Assembly: GCA_964399035.1 (NCBI GenBank)
Contig: CAYNPH010000096.1
Coordinates: forward strand, 1 to 24,553
Origin: WAOL01 sp964399035
GTDB lineage: Archaea; Thermoproteota; Thermoprotei_A; Sulfolobales; NBVN01
Direction of reading: 5' to 3'
DNA: 24,553 bases
Below are positions 7,354 to 15,243 of the stretch, piece by piece; positions within the stretch are counted from its first letter, which is position 1; each line of letters opens with the position of its first letter. The notes below the pieces were generated by a model. The model saw only the letters and a program-made list of their open reading frames with translations, did no database searches and was not told the origin of the DNA. The position numbers and the translations under genes were made by a program.

Positions 7354-9225
7354 TTGAGTATCGAGGATGCTTGCGGTAACGTGTGCGGGATCCCGGAGGA
7401 CGTGCTCTACGAAGCCATGCGCGCGTCCGTGATGAGTGAGGGAGGGGTTAGGATCTTTCCTTATAACATGTTTAAGTGGTGGAGCAGGCGTTTCTCCGTG
7501 CTCGCCCGCTTGCTCGCCGCCGGGCTAATCACTTCCAACAGGGATTACCTCATGAGGGTGATTCGCGGCGAGGTGCCGAGGGAGCTGACGCTGAGTGCTC
7601 GAGGCAAGCTTATTTACGACCCATTCTGTGGGGCTGGCACAATATTGGTTGAGGCAGCTAAGGTAGGGTTCGACGCGCTCGGGGTTGACGTGAATCCTGT
7701 TGCCGTGGCCATCGCTAGGAATAGCTTCGAGATACTCAGTAGATGCCGTAGTGAGGGAGGTTGCAAGTCAATGCTACTCCCCTTACTCGAATCCCTTAGA
7801 AGGACCTGGCGTGAACTCAAGCATTTATGGGTGGTTAGCAATAGGTACTTACTGGTGCACTTGTTTCTTGCTAGGTGCCCTCCTTGCCGGGCCCCCATCT
7901 GGGTGTCAACGAAGCGCAGGAAGGACGGCGCTGAGTACCTAGTGATTGACGGGAAGAGCGGCGAGCTAGTGTGGCTTAGTAAGGACGAGTTGAGAACAGT
8001 CATTACACCCAAGGAGCCCTCAATCCCCCTAGACTCGAGTAACTTACCTAAGGTGCGTAGCAATTACTGCGCCTACGCGGCGGAGGTGCTGGATCTTCAC
8101 AGCGGGCAGAGGTTCTTCGTAAGCCTGATTAAGGGTGGGGAACTCTCAGACCTCATAAGGAGGCATGTAGAGGCATCGATGCAGGAGTCAAGAGAGCTCC
8201 TCAGGAAGCATTACTCGGAGTACCTCGACGTTAGGGTTCCCTTACTTAAGGAGACGAGGAGGCTGCTGAGGTACGGCGTAACTAGGGTGCACGAGCTATT
8301 CACGCCGAGGCAGCTCCTCTCGCTACTGAGGTTCGTAAGCAATACCGAGGATGGGGCTAGGGAGCTGGCCTCACTAATCGCTGGTAACGTGGCCCGCACC
8401 GCCAGCCTACTCGCCTTCTACTACCAGCCATACTCCAAGGTCAACCCGGGCCTGCAGATAAAGAGCTACTGGCTACCGGAGAGCCCCGTGGAGCTCAACC
8501 CACTCGCACACGTCGTTAGGGGACCCACCGTCAGGACCGTGGGTCGGGGAACGATAGCAACCTACATAAGCAAGCTCGCCAGAGCATGTGAGGAAAGAAC
8601 CACTGAGAAGAGCGCGGGCCACATCGCGGGTAACGCAACGATAATCCAGCACGACTGCACGAAGTTCAAACCACCTAAGAACGTGTTCGCCGTAATCACG
8701 GACCCGCCATACCCGGGGCTCTTCAACTACAAGGAACTATCACTACTGTACAAGTTCTTCCTAAGCACCTCACCAGTAATAAGGGGCGGTGAGGAGGAAC
8801 AAGAAATCGACGTGCTTAACGAGCAACGATACGTGAAATCAATGAGCGACCTAGCACACACACTCAGCAAACTAAGGAAAGGCACCCCAGTAATCTTGCT
8901 GGTAGGGGTGAAGTCCGAGAAATACGCTAAGGTCTTAAGGGAGATCGTGACCGCCTTCCACAAGAACGCCTTAGGCTTAGCGAAACTCTACTGGTTCATA
9001 GGTGAGTCCTACGGGAGACTCGGCAGAACTAAGAGCCGCGGCATCTTCGCACTCATATTCGTTAACGGGCTCGAACCACGCGCCAACGTAGAGGAAGACC
9101 TAGAGACCTCCCAAAAAATCCTAGAGGACATAGCGGGGGACGAGAAGCTAAGCAAACTAATAGACCCTAAGCACGAACGCAGGATAATATCGGCAGTCAA
9201 ACACGAACTTAGAGGGCTTTGTTAA
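7354..9225 (+). CDS. DNA amino-methyltransferase of the DUF1156/COG1743 kind (N6-adenine or N4-cytosine)
   Basis: This 623-aa protein should transfer a methyl group from S-adenosylmethionine to an exocyclic amino group in DNA. The N-terminus has KWWSRRFSVLARLL, close to the WWARRP motif that opens DUF1156 methylases. The SAM-binding motif is DPFCGAGT (89-96), followed by GVDVNPVAVAIARN. The catalytic motif is DPPYPG (450-455). Between them lies a 350-residue insert, probably for target recognition, with one C175-P-P-C178 pair that may be a reduced zinc ribbon. The order (motif I then DPPY) and length suit the family. The start is TTG: an in-frame TGA at 7348 rules out anything earlier, and GGTG lies just upstream. 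As the only methylase near the helicase and DUF1998 genes, it probably marks host DNA for that system. The target site cannot be read from sequence. Confidence 0.8.
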   Translation: MSIEDACGNVCGIPEDVLYEAMRASVMSEGGVRIFPYNMFKWWSRRFSVLARLLAAGLITSNRDYLMRVIRGEVPRELTLSARGKLIYDPFCGAGTILVEAAKVGFDALGVDVNPVAVAIARNSFEILSRCRSEGGCKSMLLPLLESLRRTWRELKHLWVVSNRYLLVHLFLARCPPCRAPIWVSTKRRKDGAEYLVIDGKSGELVWLSKDELRTVITPKEPSIPLDSSNLPKVRSNYCAYAAEVLDLHSGQRFFVSLIKGGELSDLIRRHVEASMQESRELLRKHYSEYLDVRVPLLKETRRLLRYGVTRVHELFTPRQLLSLLRFVSNTEDGARELASLIAGNVARTASLLAFYYQPYSKVNPGLQIKSYWLPESPVELNPLAHVVRGPTVRTVGRGTIATYISKLARACEERTTEKSAGHIAGNATIIQHDCTKFKPPKNVFAVITDPPYPGLFNYKELSLLYKFFLSTSPVIRGGEEEQEIDVLNEQRYVKSMSDLAHTLSKLRKGTPVILLVGVKSEKYAKVLREIVTAFHKNALGLAKLYWFIGESYGRLGRTKSRGIFALIFVNGLEPRANVEEDLETSQKILEDIAGDEKLSKLIDPKHERRIISAVKHELRGLC

Positions 9226-9285
9226 TTGGCGATGCCTTATTTTAGGTGGTTGTTATTCATTATTTGTAGAATGGGGGTGTGTTGC

Positions 9286-10110
9286 GTGGTTAAGTGGCTC
9301 CACGTGATTGCGACTGGCACTTCACTCTTGAGGAATTTTGAGTTCAGGTTTAGGGATAGGGCGCGTGAGTTAGGTATTGAGGGCTGGTTCCGCCTACCGC
9401 CCAGCGACCCGCGGCAGGAGGTGGCGGAGGACGTTGCTAGGGCTGGTCACGGGAATGAAGTTTACGAAGCCCTACGCGACTTCCTAGTTAATGACCCTGA
9501 GGGGGCTTCGGCGGAACTTAACGCCTTCCTGAACTACGTTAGGGTGGCTGGACACGCCCCGCCGAGCGAGGTGGGCGTGCTGGTGTACAGCACCGACACG
9601 GGGGTGGGGTACCTCTGCGCCACGCTGATCCACGAGTACTTAAGGAGCAAGGGGTACGCAACCGTGGGGGCGGCCCCCGTCAGGGTTGAGGGGCTGGGAA
9701 CCTCGGAGGAGTCATTCGATGACGGGCTAGCCAACCTCCTAGACAGGGTAATCAGCGTGGTGAAGGAAGAGGCGGGCAAGGGCGTCAAGGTATACGTGAA
9801 CGCCACCGCAGGGTTCAAGGCAGAAACATCCTTCCTCATCCTAGCAGCGACACTCGCAAACGCCACCGCCGCCTACTACATACACGAAGCATTCAGGGAA
9901 GTAATCGAACTACCCCTCCCACCACTATCCATAAACCCGAAAGTAAAGCAGCTAGTAACGAGGACAGGGCCGCAGGGAATAAGCATAAGGGAGTTCGAGG
10001 ACGCAGCACGGAACCTAGGCCTAAACCCCCAGGAACTCCTAGAAAGAAAACTATTCGTACTCAAGGAAACCGTCAAACCAAGGAAGTGGTTGACGCTACT
10101 GATTAGGTGA
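9286..10110 (+). CDS. CARF-domain protein of the APE2256/Crn1 type, probable cyclic oligoadenylate ring nuclease
   Basis: I place the start at GTG 9286, not the earlier in-frame codons at 9226 (TTG) or 9271 (ATG). GGGGGTG lies just upstream and the protein then opens VKWLHVIATGTSLLRNF, as this family does (274 aa). A TATA-like CTTATTTTA at 9236-9244 fits. Seen: a Rossmann CARF fold with ATGTSLL at the first strand (Ser13) and NATAGFKAE (172-180, Lys178), matching the NATGGFK motif of crenarchaeal ring nucleases, where the Ser and Lys serve cA4 binding and cleavage. The YYIHEAF segment is also typical. The last 70 residues resemble a winged helix. No HEPN RxxxxH motif is present, which favours messenger removal over RNA cleavage. 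It would switch off the signal made by the Cas10 encoded 6 kb downstream. A CARF transcription factor is the main alternative. Confidence 0.75.
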   Translation: MVKWLHVIATGTSLLRNFEFRFRDRARELGIEGWFRLPPSDPRQEVAEDVARAGHGNEVYEALRDFLVNDPEGASAELNAFLNYVRVAGHAPPSEVGVLVYSTDTGVGYLCATLIHEYLRSKGYATVGAAPVRVEGLGTSEESFDDGLANLLDRVISVVKEEAGKGVKVYVNATAGFKAETSFLILAATLANATAAYYIHEAFREVIELPLPPLSINPKVKQLVTRTGPQGISIREFEDAARNLGLNPQELLERKLFVLKETVKPRKWLTLLIR

Positions 10111-10258
10111 TGTGGCTTGAACATCCTAATTGCCCCCTAGGGATCACCTTTGGTCGAACCCCTACCAGCCCCATACCAAACTCCGCTGGGATAAAGTAAC
10201 CTACGTGTATGCCGAGAGCGAAGCCATACGAAGCACTTAAGCCGAAGGCAATGCTAGG
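10103..10258 (-). pseudogene. Possible 3' remnant of a membrane-protein gene
   Basis: On the minus strand 51 codons stay open to a TAA at 10103-10105, overlapping the end of the CARF gene. The peptide is hydrophobic and glycine-rich (for example YGFALGIHVGYFIPAEFG) and reads like the last segment of a membrane protein. There is no plausible start codon at its head, and an in-frame TAG lies at 10259-10261, so it would be a fragment. Chance openness cannot be excluded. Confidence 0.2.
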
Positions 10259-10503
10259 CTAACACCTGCATCTGTGACACCCTTGCGTAACCAAGTAAAG
10301 AGCAAAATCAAAGATAACAGAGACGGTGCACCTAACATAACAACTTGGGAATAAGGAAAACATTAAGCATAACAACATGAAACGAAGCCCTAAGAACGGC
10401 AACGAAACGAAAGATTGCCGAAAGGTAAATGGATCCCTAAATCAAGGCATCCCTAAAGACACCATGACGGAACATCGTAAGAAGAAACCTTAGAGATTTA
10501 GCA
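10111..10503. other. 393-base non-coding region, A/C-rich, with a small hairpin
   Basis: No convincing intact gene is found on either strand. The plus strand is A/C-rich, continuing the bias of the end of the upstream gene. A six-base perfect hairpin, CGGCAA (10397-10402) pairing with TTGCCG (10415-10420), has a 12-base loop. Two copies of ATCCCTAAA occur around 10433-10458, and CATAACAAC occurs twice near 10337 and 10370. The left part holds an open stretch described separately. The region separates converging genes, so it may simply be 3' transcript tails. Confidence 0.5.
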
Positions 10504-11064
10504 CTAGAGGAATCTGCTTATATTGTAAATCACTCTTTCCTCTGTACATACATTGTTGCACATAATTGTGGACGGGTATTTAAGTTCTGTTAACCTCTCT
10601 TGAACGGTTCTCAAGTGCCTGATATGTTTACCTTTATGGTCGGAAGGTATTCTAAGCGTTATCGCTCCTCTATTAACATTGAGTTCTAGTGTGAATTGAT
10701 TGAGTTTTAGCTCCCTAAGAGTATTAAGCATTATTCGGTAGGCATCATGTAACGTAGCGGTATCGCGTTGCCCTAGCTTCATGACTAAGCGTAGTTCTCT
10801 CGCACACTTAAGGGCTTCATCAGCTACGGGATTTCCCTTTATAAGCCTTCCTTTCACAATCCTAGTAACCCATGATAGCTCATTATAATCGTAAGTTAGA
10901 GCATACATTACGGAATTACCAGTAATCATTATTTTAATACATAAAGATCCGAGATCACTAATATTTCCTAACTTGCATAATGAGATTCTATGTTTTATTA
11001 GAACACAATTTTCAGACAAACTTAACACGTTAACACGGTTATGTAATACTACAAGCACTAGCAA
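10504..11064 (-). CDS. Unrecognised 186-aa protein of the A/T-rich minus-strand pair
   Basis: I do not recognise this protein. It starts at TTG 11064, with AGGGGGAT upstream on the minus strand, 46 bases after the stop of the larger gene, so the two are probably cotranscribed. The N-terminal 50 residues are hydrophobic with alternating beta-like segments, but no clear membrane helix. The C-terminal half has a helix (about 90-115) followed by a beta strand pair (FTLELNVNRGAITLRI), which suggests a small alpha-beta fold. It ends in a basic, cysteine-containing tail with an NNVCTEER segment. No catalytic motif is visible. Codon use is A/T-rich like its partner and unlike the flanking defence genes. 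It could be the second component of a two-gene module, but no function can be named. Confidence 0.6.
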   Translation of the reverse strand: MLVLVVLHNRVNVLSLSENCVLIKHRISLCKLGNISDLGSLCIKIMITGNSVMYALTYDYNELSWVTRIVKGRLIKGNPVADEALKCARELRLVMKLGQRDTATLHDAYRIMLNTLRELKLNQFTLELNVNRGAITLRIPSDHKGKHIRHLRTVQERLTELKYPSTIMCNNVCTEERVIYNISRFL

Positions 11065-11110
11065 GGCTCTATCCCCCTTAATTGAAAGTTAAGGTTGCTG
11101 ATTATAGTGC

Positions 11111-12751
11111 TCAACCTGATAGGTATGGGAAGAAATCATACTGGCCGAGTTGATTGACAACATTACTACTTACTTTCAGTAGCCAGTAAAACATGAACGG
11201 ATCCAGAAAATCTATTACGTCAGCGATAACAACAGTACCGTCACTACTCTTGTACACACATAGCGTTGGCTTTAATGAAATACATGATACCTCTATTCCA
11301 CCAGGACCTGGAGCTTCTGAGGTCTTTTCCTTCTTCTTGCGAATTCTAGCTAACAATATAGTATTTACGTTTCCATTTGATAATTTGGAGATTTCTAGGA
11401 GTCCATTAATCTTCTTTTTGAGTTTTTCCTTAACATCTAGGATCGCGTATTCATTTTCCCTTGTAACATGTAGTGAGATTGATTGTGTAGTAATTTCAGC
11501 AACGTAAGGTATTAACTCGATCTTCTCATTATAATTCACCGAAAGACTCAGGAACACTAAGTCCATATCATCTGAAATCCCAGAGATCCCTAAATGCGGA
11601 AACGCAAAATTACCCAAGCTAGTTGCAATGCTTATGTGTATTAATGGTAGCAACTCCCCTTCTTTTAGGTATTTCTCCAATAATTCAGAGTATAGCAGTA
11701 ACTTCTCATTGCACGTGGTTAACTCATACGCTATGGATAAAAGTATCCTGGCTTTAATTCTGTCTTTAGCATCCTTCAATAGAGAGCTCCACGCCTCAGC
11801 AATTTTATGAGAATCCCGAACTCTAAGTCTATCGTAAGCCCGCACTATGAACTTAATTTCTTCGGAAATATTTCGCTCTACTATAGGTTTTGTAAAATTT
11901 AAAACTGCTTTCAGAACCTCCATAGATACGGGATTTACCATTATCTGCGATAAAATTTCATCATTAAGCCAGTTCACGTATCCCTCACCCCTGATAAAGT
12001 CCTCGGCATATTTTAGCGCAAATTCTCTAGAAATGCTATAATTCCTGTGGTTAGGTAGATATAGAGCATAAGTACTATCGGGCATACTATCAGGTTCGAG
12101 GTTTTCGCTTAAATATAGAGTGTATAAGTATGTTAACGCTAATCTAAGTCGTAGGTAATCGTTTATATTGCAGGTTATATTAAATAGCTTCTCGGGCAAG
12201 GACTCATAAATAGTCTTTAATGCACGAGTTGTGCCACTACATTGAAATATGTCATTAAGGATAGAATATATTGAATGGACTGTACTATACCCGTCACGAT
12301 ATTCTTCAGGATCTGGTTCTATTCCTAGCAAACTATCCACGAAAAGGCCGGATACCTCTTTTAAATTAATATTTTCATATGATAAACAATTTTCAAAATC
12401 AGTATAAATATCAAAAGCTTTGAAACCTAATACATTGAGAATTGTGCTAGTTAAATTATTTTTTCTTAAAGAGATAAAAGAACCTCCATAATGTTGGTCA
12501 AGCATGTCTCTTACTTGATAACCTAGTTGTTCGGTGAAGTAATCTCTTTTTTCTAGTAAATCTGCAAGGAGATCCTCAGTAAAGCTGTTTATATTTGTAG
12601 TTCCTTTTAGGATTTTCCTGAGGTTTTCCTGTTTTCCAATGATATGGTTATGTAAAGTTTTAGCTAGCATGCTACTTTCTCTTATTATGTCGAGCAATGA
12701 TAGGAGCATAATAATGTACTTCTTATTCTTATAGCAGTCCTTCCTCCGCAT
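11111..12751 (-). CDS. Unrecognised 546-aa, mostly helical protein, A/T-rich, minus strand
   Basis: I do not recognise this protein. The start is well supported: ATG at 12751, with a full GGAGGT seven bases ahead and a TATA-like stretch about 40 bases ahead. Residues 1-440 look almost entirely alpha-helical, with many Leu, Ile, Asn and Glu, suggesting a helical-repeat or scaffold protein. The last 100 residues turn to beta strands (VSCISLKPTLCVY, GTVVIADVIDFL) after a glycine-proline hinge (EAPGPGG). No Walker, nuclease, HEPN or CARF motif can be seen. It is visibly richer in A/T, with more ATA, AAT and TTA codons, than the genes on both sides, which suggests separate acquisition. It diverges from the type III operon across 140 bases. 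A role in defence is suggested only by location. Confidence 0.75.
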   Translation of the reverse strand: MRRKDCYKNKKYIIMLLSLLDIIRESSMLAKTLHNHIIGKQENLRKILKGTTNINSFTEDLLADLLEKRDYFTEQLGYQVRDMLDQHYGGSFISLRKNNLTSTILNVLGFKAFDIYTDFENCLSYENINLKEVSGLFVDSLLGIEPDPEEYRDGYSTVHSIYSILNDIFQCSGTTRALKTIYESLPEKLFNITCNINDYLRLRLALTYLYTLYLSENLEPDSMPDSTYALYLPNHRNYSISREFALKYAEDFIRGEGYVNWLNDEILSQIMVNPVSMEVLKAVLNFTKPIVERNISEEIKFIVRAYDRLRVRDSHKIAEAWSSLLKDAKDRIKARILLSIAYELTTCNEKLLLYSELLEKYLKEGELLPLIHISIATSLGNFAFPHLGISGISDDMDLVFLSLSVNYNEKIELIPYVAEITTQSISLHVTRENEYAILDVKEKLKKKINGLLEISKLSNGNVNTILLARIRKKKEKTSEAPGPGGIEVSCISLKPTLCVYKSSDGTVVIADVIDFLDPFMFYWLLKVSSNVVNQLGQYDFFPYLSG

Positions 12752-12757
12752 TACTTT

Positions 12758-12763
12758 ACCTCC
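12758..12763 (-). promoter_or_regulatory. Strong ribosome binding site (GGAGGT) of the 546-aa gene
   Basis: On the minus strand GGAGGT precedes the ATG at 12751 by about six bases. It is a full Shine-Dalgarno match and fixes the start codon. Confidence 0.75.
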
Positions 12764-12783
12764 AAAAATAGAAAGAACTAGAT

Positions 12784-12797
12784 AATATTATTTTTAC
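12784..12797 (-). promoter_or_regulatory. TATA box of the A/T-rich minus-strand operon
   Basis: On the minus strand this reads as an A/T-only stretch, TAAAAATAATATTA with its flank. It would start transcription near 12766, leaving a short leader that still holds the GGAGGT site. It is back to back with the promoter of the type III operon. Confidence 0.5.
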
Positions 12798-12860
12798 TAC
12801 ATCTTAGCTTGTCATCCCAAGGAGATGCCCTCTAGTTAGTTTCGTTCTCTTTGGAACAGA

Positions 12861-12871
12861 AAATTAATTAG
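12861..12871 (+). promoter_or_regulatory. Promoter (TATA) of the type III CRISPR operon
   Basis: AAATTAATTAG, preceded by ACAG as a possible BRE, is centred about 26 bases before the ATG at 12892. The transcript would then start at or next to the start codon, giving a leaderless message, which is common for first genes in crenarchaeal operons. No other strong promoter is seen until after 22266. Confidence 0.5.
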
Positions 12872-12891
12872 CTACCCTTGCATAAGGTTTT

Positions 12892-13350
12892 ATGTACAAA
12901 ATTGGCATACGATTGAGAGATCCGTTTGGAGGTGATGTTTACGTGTCCCCCGTAGAGCTTCGGGGTAAGGTGTTAGACGAAATTGCCATGGCTGCTCATT
13001 TAGCCCTTGTTAATGATGGTGTCGAGAGGTCTCAGGTTAATAAGCTGATAGAAGTTCTGGAGTCCACACATAATGTGGATTACCTCCTAGCGCATATTGC
13101 TAGGCAGGTGGGTAGGGGTATATGGGGTCGCAGTAAATCACATTATAGTGCGTCGAAGCTGTTTAGTTTGCTTAAAGGAAGGAACGTGGAAGAGGCGAGA
13201 ACCATTTTAGGTATGTTTAAGTGGCTTTATGAGGCAGGGTTGCCTAAGTCTTGGAATCTTACGAACTTAGCGAGAGAGCTTAGGCTTAGGCCAACTGCTA
13301 ATGCTATTGAAGGGTTCTTCTATAGGTACCTAGAGACTGTGTTGAGGTGA
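12892..13350 (+). CDS. Probable type III small subunit (Cas11/Csm2-like)
   Basis: This 152-aa protein is the first gene of the type III operon, probably leaderless. It is mainly alpha-helical. Its two-part layout, an N-terminal helical segment with LLAHIARQVGRGIWG (about 65-79) and a C-terminal one with ILGMFKWLYEAGLPKSWN, matches the size and helical character of small subunits that line the crRNA-target duplex. The basic, aromatic-rich middle (WGRSKSHYSASK) would suit nucleic acid contact. Position and size drive this call: the operon otherwise lacks a small subunit. I cannot show homology to Csm2 or Cmr5 by eye. The next gene starts four bases after its stop, behind the overlapping GAGGTGA site. 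An unrelated helical accessory protein is possible. Confidence 0.55.
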   Translation: MYKIGIRLRDPFGGDVYVSPVELRGKVLDEIAMAAHLALVNDGVERSQVNKLIEVLESTHNVDYLLAHIARQVGRGIWGRSKSHYSASKLFSLLKGRNVEEARTILGMFKWLYEAGLPKSWNLTNLARELRLRPTANAIEGFFYRYLETVLR

Positions 13351-13354
13351 GCGT

Positions 13355-14320
13355 TTGCTGGAAGTGAATGTTAGTGAATTAATTAACGATATAAGATCTG
13401 TTGGAATAGATTTAGACAGAATTGACCGCATCTACGTTATTGAAGGGGTTCTGATCAATACGGAGCCATTAAGGGTAGGTAAGGGTGCGGGCGGTCTGGG
13501 CGAGGTTGACTTGCCAGTCGTAAGGCTTCCCTCGGGAGAACCATTCATTCCAGGATCCAGCATTAAGGGCGTGTTAAGATCCATTGCTGAGTCCCTTGTG
13601 AGGAGTGAGAGGGAATTTGCCTGCGAACCCAGCACCACTTCGATGGGGTTCAACAGGTGCTCCATGGCTGCTGAGTTACTGACTAGGATTTACTATTTAT
13701 TGATCTCAGGTAGTGCTAGGTCATTAAGTGGTGATGAATTCGAGGAGAAGGTAGTCTCTGCCTTAAGGAAGAAGTATAGGATGCTTAGTGACGAAGTGTT
13801 TGAGGAAGTCATCGAATTATATAACAAAGGAGGAATCAAGGGGTTAATTAAAGAATTGCCGTTGAGGATAGGTCCATGCGTAGTGTGTCAGTTGTTCGGC
13901 AATACCTCGCTAGCTAGCCACATCGATATCATGGACGCCATACCACTAAGTGGGAGGGAGAGCGGGGAAATACCTGTGCTCAGCAGGACTAGGGTGGCAA
14001 TAGATAGGTTCAGAGGAGCTTCGAGAGCGAGAGCACTATTCAATTACGAGTACGTGCCAAGAGGCATTAAGTGGAGGTTCAAGGCAATCATCAGGAACGT
14101 TGACCTCACCGACAGTAACAGTACTAAGTCAAGGATCGTGAGGTCGTTACTGAAGATGATGAGTGATGGAGCAGAGTACCTGAGTCTAGGGGGTATGAGA
14201 TCCGTCGGGTTAGGGAGGTTTAAGCTGGACTTAAGAGAAACTAGGGCCACGCGCTATGTCATCAAGGATTATGACTTAATCCCAGAGGAACTTGCACTAG
14301 ATGAGGTGATTAAGAGATGA
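13355..14320 (+). CDS. Cas7-family backbone protein, Csm3-like, with likely catalytic Asp
   Basis: This 321-aa RAMP protein should bind crRNA and form part of the type III backbone. Seen: EPLRVGKGAGGLGEVDLP, where Asp52 matches the catalytic Asp of Csm3 that cuts target RNA every six bases; IPGSSIKGVLR, the crRNA-binding motif; a C175xxC178QLFG segment; LSRTRVAIDRFRGASR; and the glycine-rich loop GGMRSVGLGRF (from 279). The start is TTG at 13355, four bases after a GAGGTGA site that overlaps the previous stop. The next gene overlaps by four bases (ATGA). This is the most canonical Csm3 copy in the operon. The family is certain; its exact position in the complex is not. Confidence 0.9.
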   Translation: MLEVNVSELINDIRSVGIDLDRIDRIYVIEGVLINTEPLRVGKGAGGLGEVDLPVVRLPSGEPFIPGSSIKGVLRSIAESLVRSEREFACEPSTTSMGFNRCSMAAELLTRIYYLLISGSARSLSGDEFEEKVVSALRKKYRMLSDEVFEEVIELYNKGGIKGLIKELPLRIGPCVVCQLFGNTSLASHIDIMDAIPLSGRESGEIPVLSRTRVAIDRFRGASRARALFNYEYVPRGIKWRFKAIIRNVDLTDSNSTKSRIVRSLLKMMSDGAEYLSLGGMRSVGLGRFKLDLRETRATRYVIKDYDLIPEELALDEVIKR

Positions 14321-15243
14321 GTGACATTAAGCCTTTCGAGTGGTTTGGTCATCATAAGATTCTAAGATATGTAAGCATAGAGGCTGAAGTCGTTAATGAG
14401 GAGCCCCTCAGGGTCGGTGCAGGTAAGGAGGCATCGGTATTCGAGCCTGTCGACTTAGTGGTTCTGAAAATGTATGATGTAGCTAGGAGAACCTACATCC
14501 CTGTAATCCCGGGATCCTCTTGGAAGGGCTTGTTTAGGGCTCACGCAGTTAGGATATGTAGGGCACTAGGACTAGAGGTCTGCGATGGAGTGCCGGGTTC
14601 TACCTGCTTGAGAGGCAATGATTTCATCGACTATGAAAGGAGGAACATCAGTCTAGAATCAAAGTTAGACCTCCTAATTAATGCTACCATTAGGATATGT
14701 TTGCTTGATTTAATATTTGGTGGTCCCGGATTTCTGAGTCATGTCGCGTTCAGCGACAGCCTACCTGTTGAGGACTTCAAGCTAGGTTACAGGACAATGG
14801 TTGCCTTAGATAGAAGGACAGGGGTCTCCAGCAGGAGAGCGTTATTTAAAGTCGAATACGTTGAGCCTGGAGCGAGGTTTAACTTTGGCATCACGACCAA
14901 AAACCTGCCTAATTATGCTTTAGGGCTCCTAGCGGAGATTCTAGGTGACTTAAATAACGGCGTAATTAGGGTAGGAGGATTAAAGAGCAGAGGATTTGGT
15001 AGGGTTAAGATCGAGAACTTAGTGTTCAGAATAAGGGAGTTTGGAGGAGAGCCGCTGAGGGCCCTGGATCCAATAGATTCGAGCGTAGAGGTAGCGTCTC
15101 AGAAGCTTGAGGGCAAAGATGCTTGGGAATTGCTGAATAAGTTAATTGATGTGTGGTACGGATCGTTGGAGAAATTGCGCATGGTAAGTGAGAACAGGTG
15201 GAGGTGGGGAGTGGTTCTTAATGAAGAGGCTAAGAGTGCGTAG
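14317..15243 (+). CDS. Second Cas7-family (Csm3-like) protein, with likely catalytic Asp
   Basis: This 308-aa RAMP starts at ATG 14317, overlapping the previous stop as ATGA. Seen: EPLRVGAGKEASVFEPVDL, with Asp46 at the position of the Csm3 catalytic Asp; IPGSSWKGLFR; LIFGGPGFLSHVAFSD, which replaces the cysteine-containing CxLFG segment of the first copy; MVALDRRTGVSSRRALF; and the glycine-rich loop GGLKSRGFGRVK. It resembles the preceding gene throughout, so the pair probably arose by duplication. Two copies with the Asp imply at least two RNA cutting positions in the complex. The missing cysteines suggest it does not share the metal site of the first copy. Confidence 0.88.
   Translation: MSDIKPFEWFGHHKILRYVSIEAEVVNEEPLRVGAGKEASVFEPVDLVVLKMYDVARRTYIPVIPGSSWKGLFRAHAVRICRALGLEVCDGVPGSTCLRGNDFIDYERRNISLESKLDLLINATIRICLLDLIFGGPGFLSHVAFSDSLPVEDFKLGYRTMVALDRRTGVSSRRALFKVEYVEPGARFNFGITTKNLPNYALGLLAEILGDLNNGVIRVGGLKSRGFGRVKIENLVFRIREFGGEPLRALDPIDSSVEVASQKLEGKDAWELLNKLIDVWYGSLEKLRMVSENRWRWGVVLNEEAKSA

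Noticed and set aside
9226..9285. N-terminal extension of the CARF protein from TTG 9226
   Set aside because: It starts directly after the methylase stop without a ribosome binding site, and it would put 20 hydrophobic residues before the conserved first strand. GTG 9286 has GGGGGTG upstream.
10120..10200. tRNA-like T-arm (GGTCGAACCCC) in the gene-free stretch
   Set aside because: The flanking bases do not form a five-base T-stem, and no acceptor, D or anticodon arms can be drawn on either strand.
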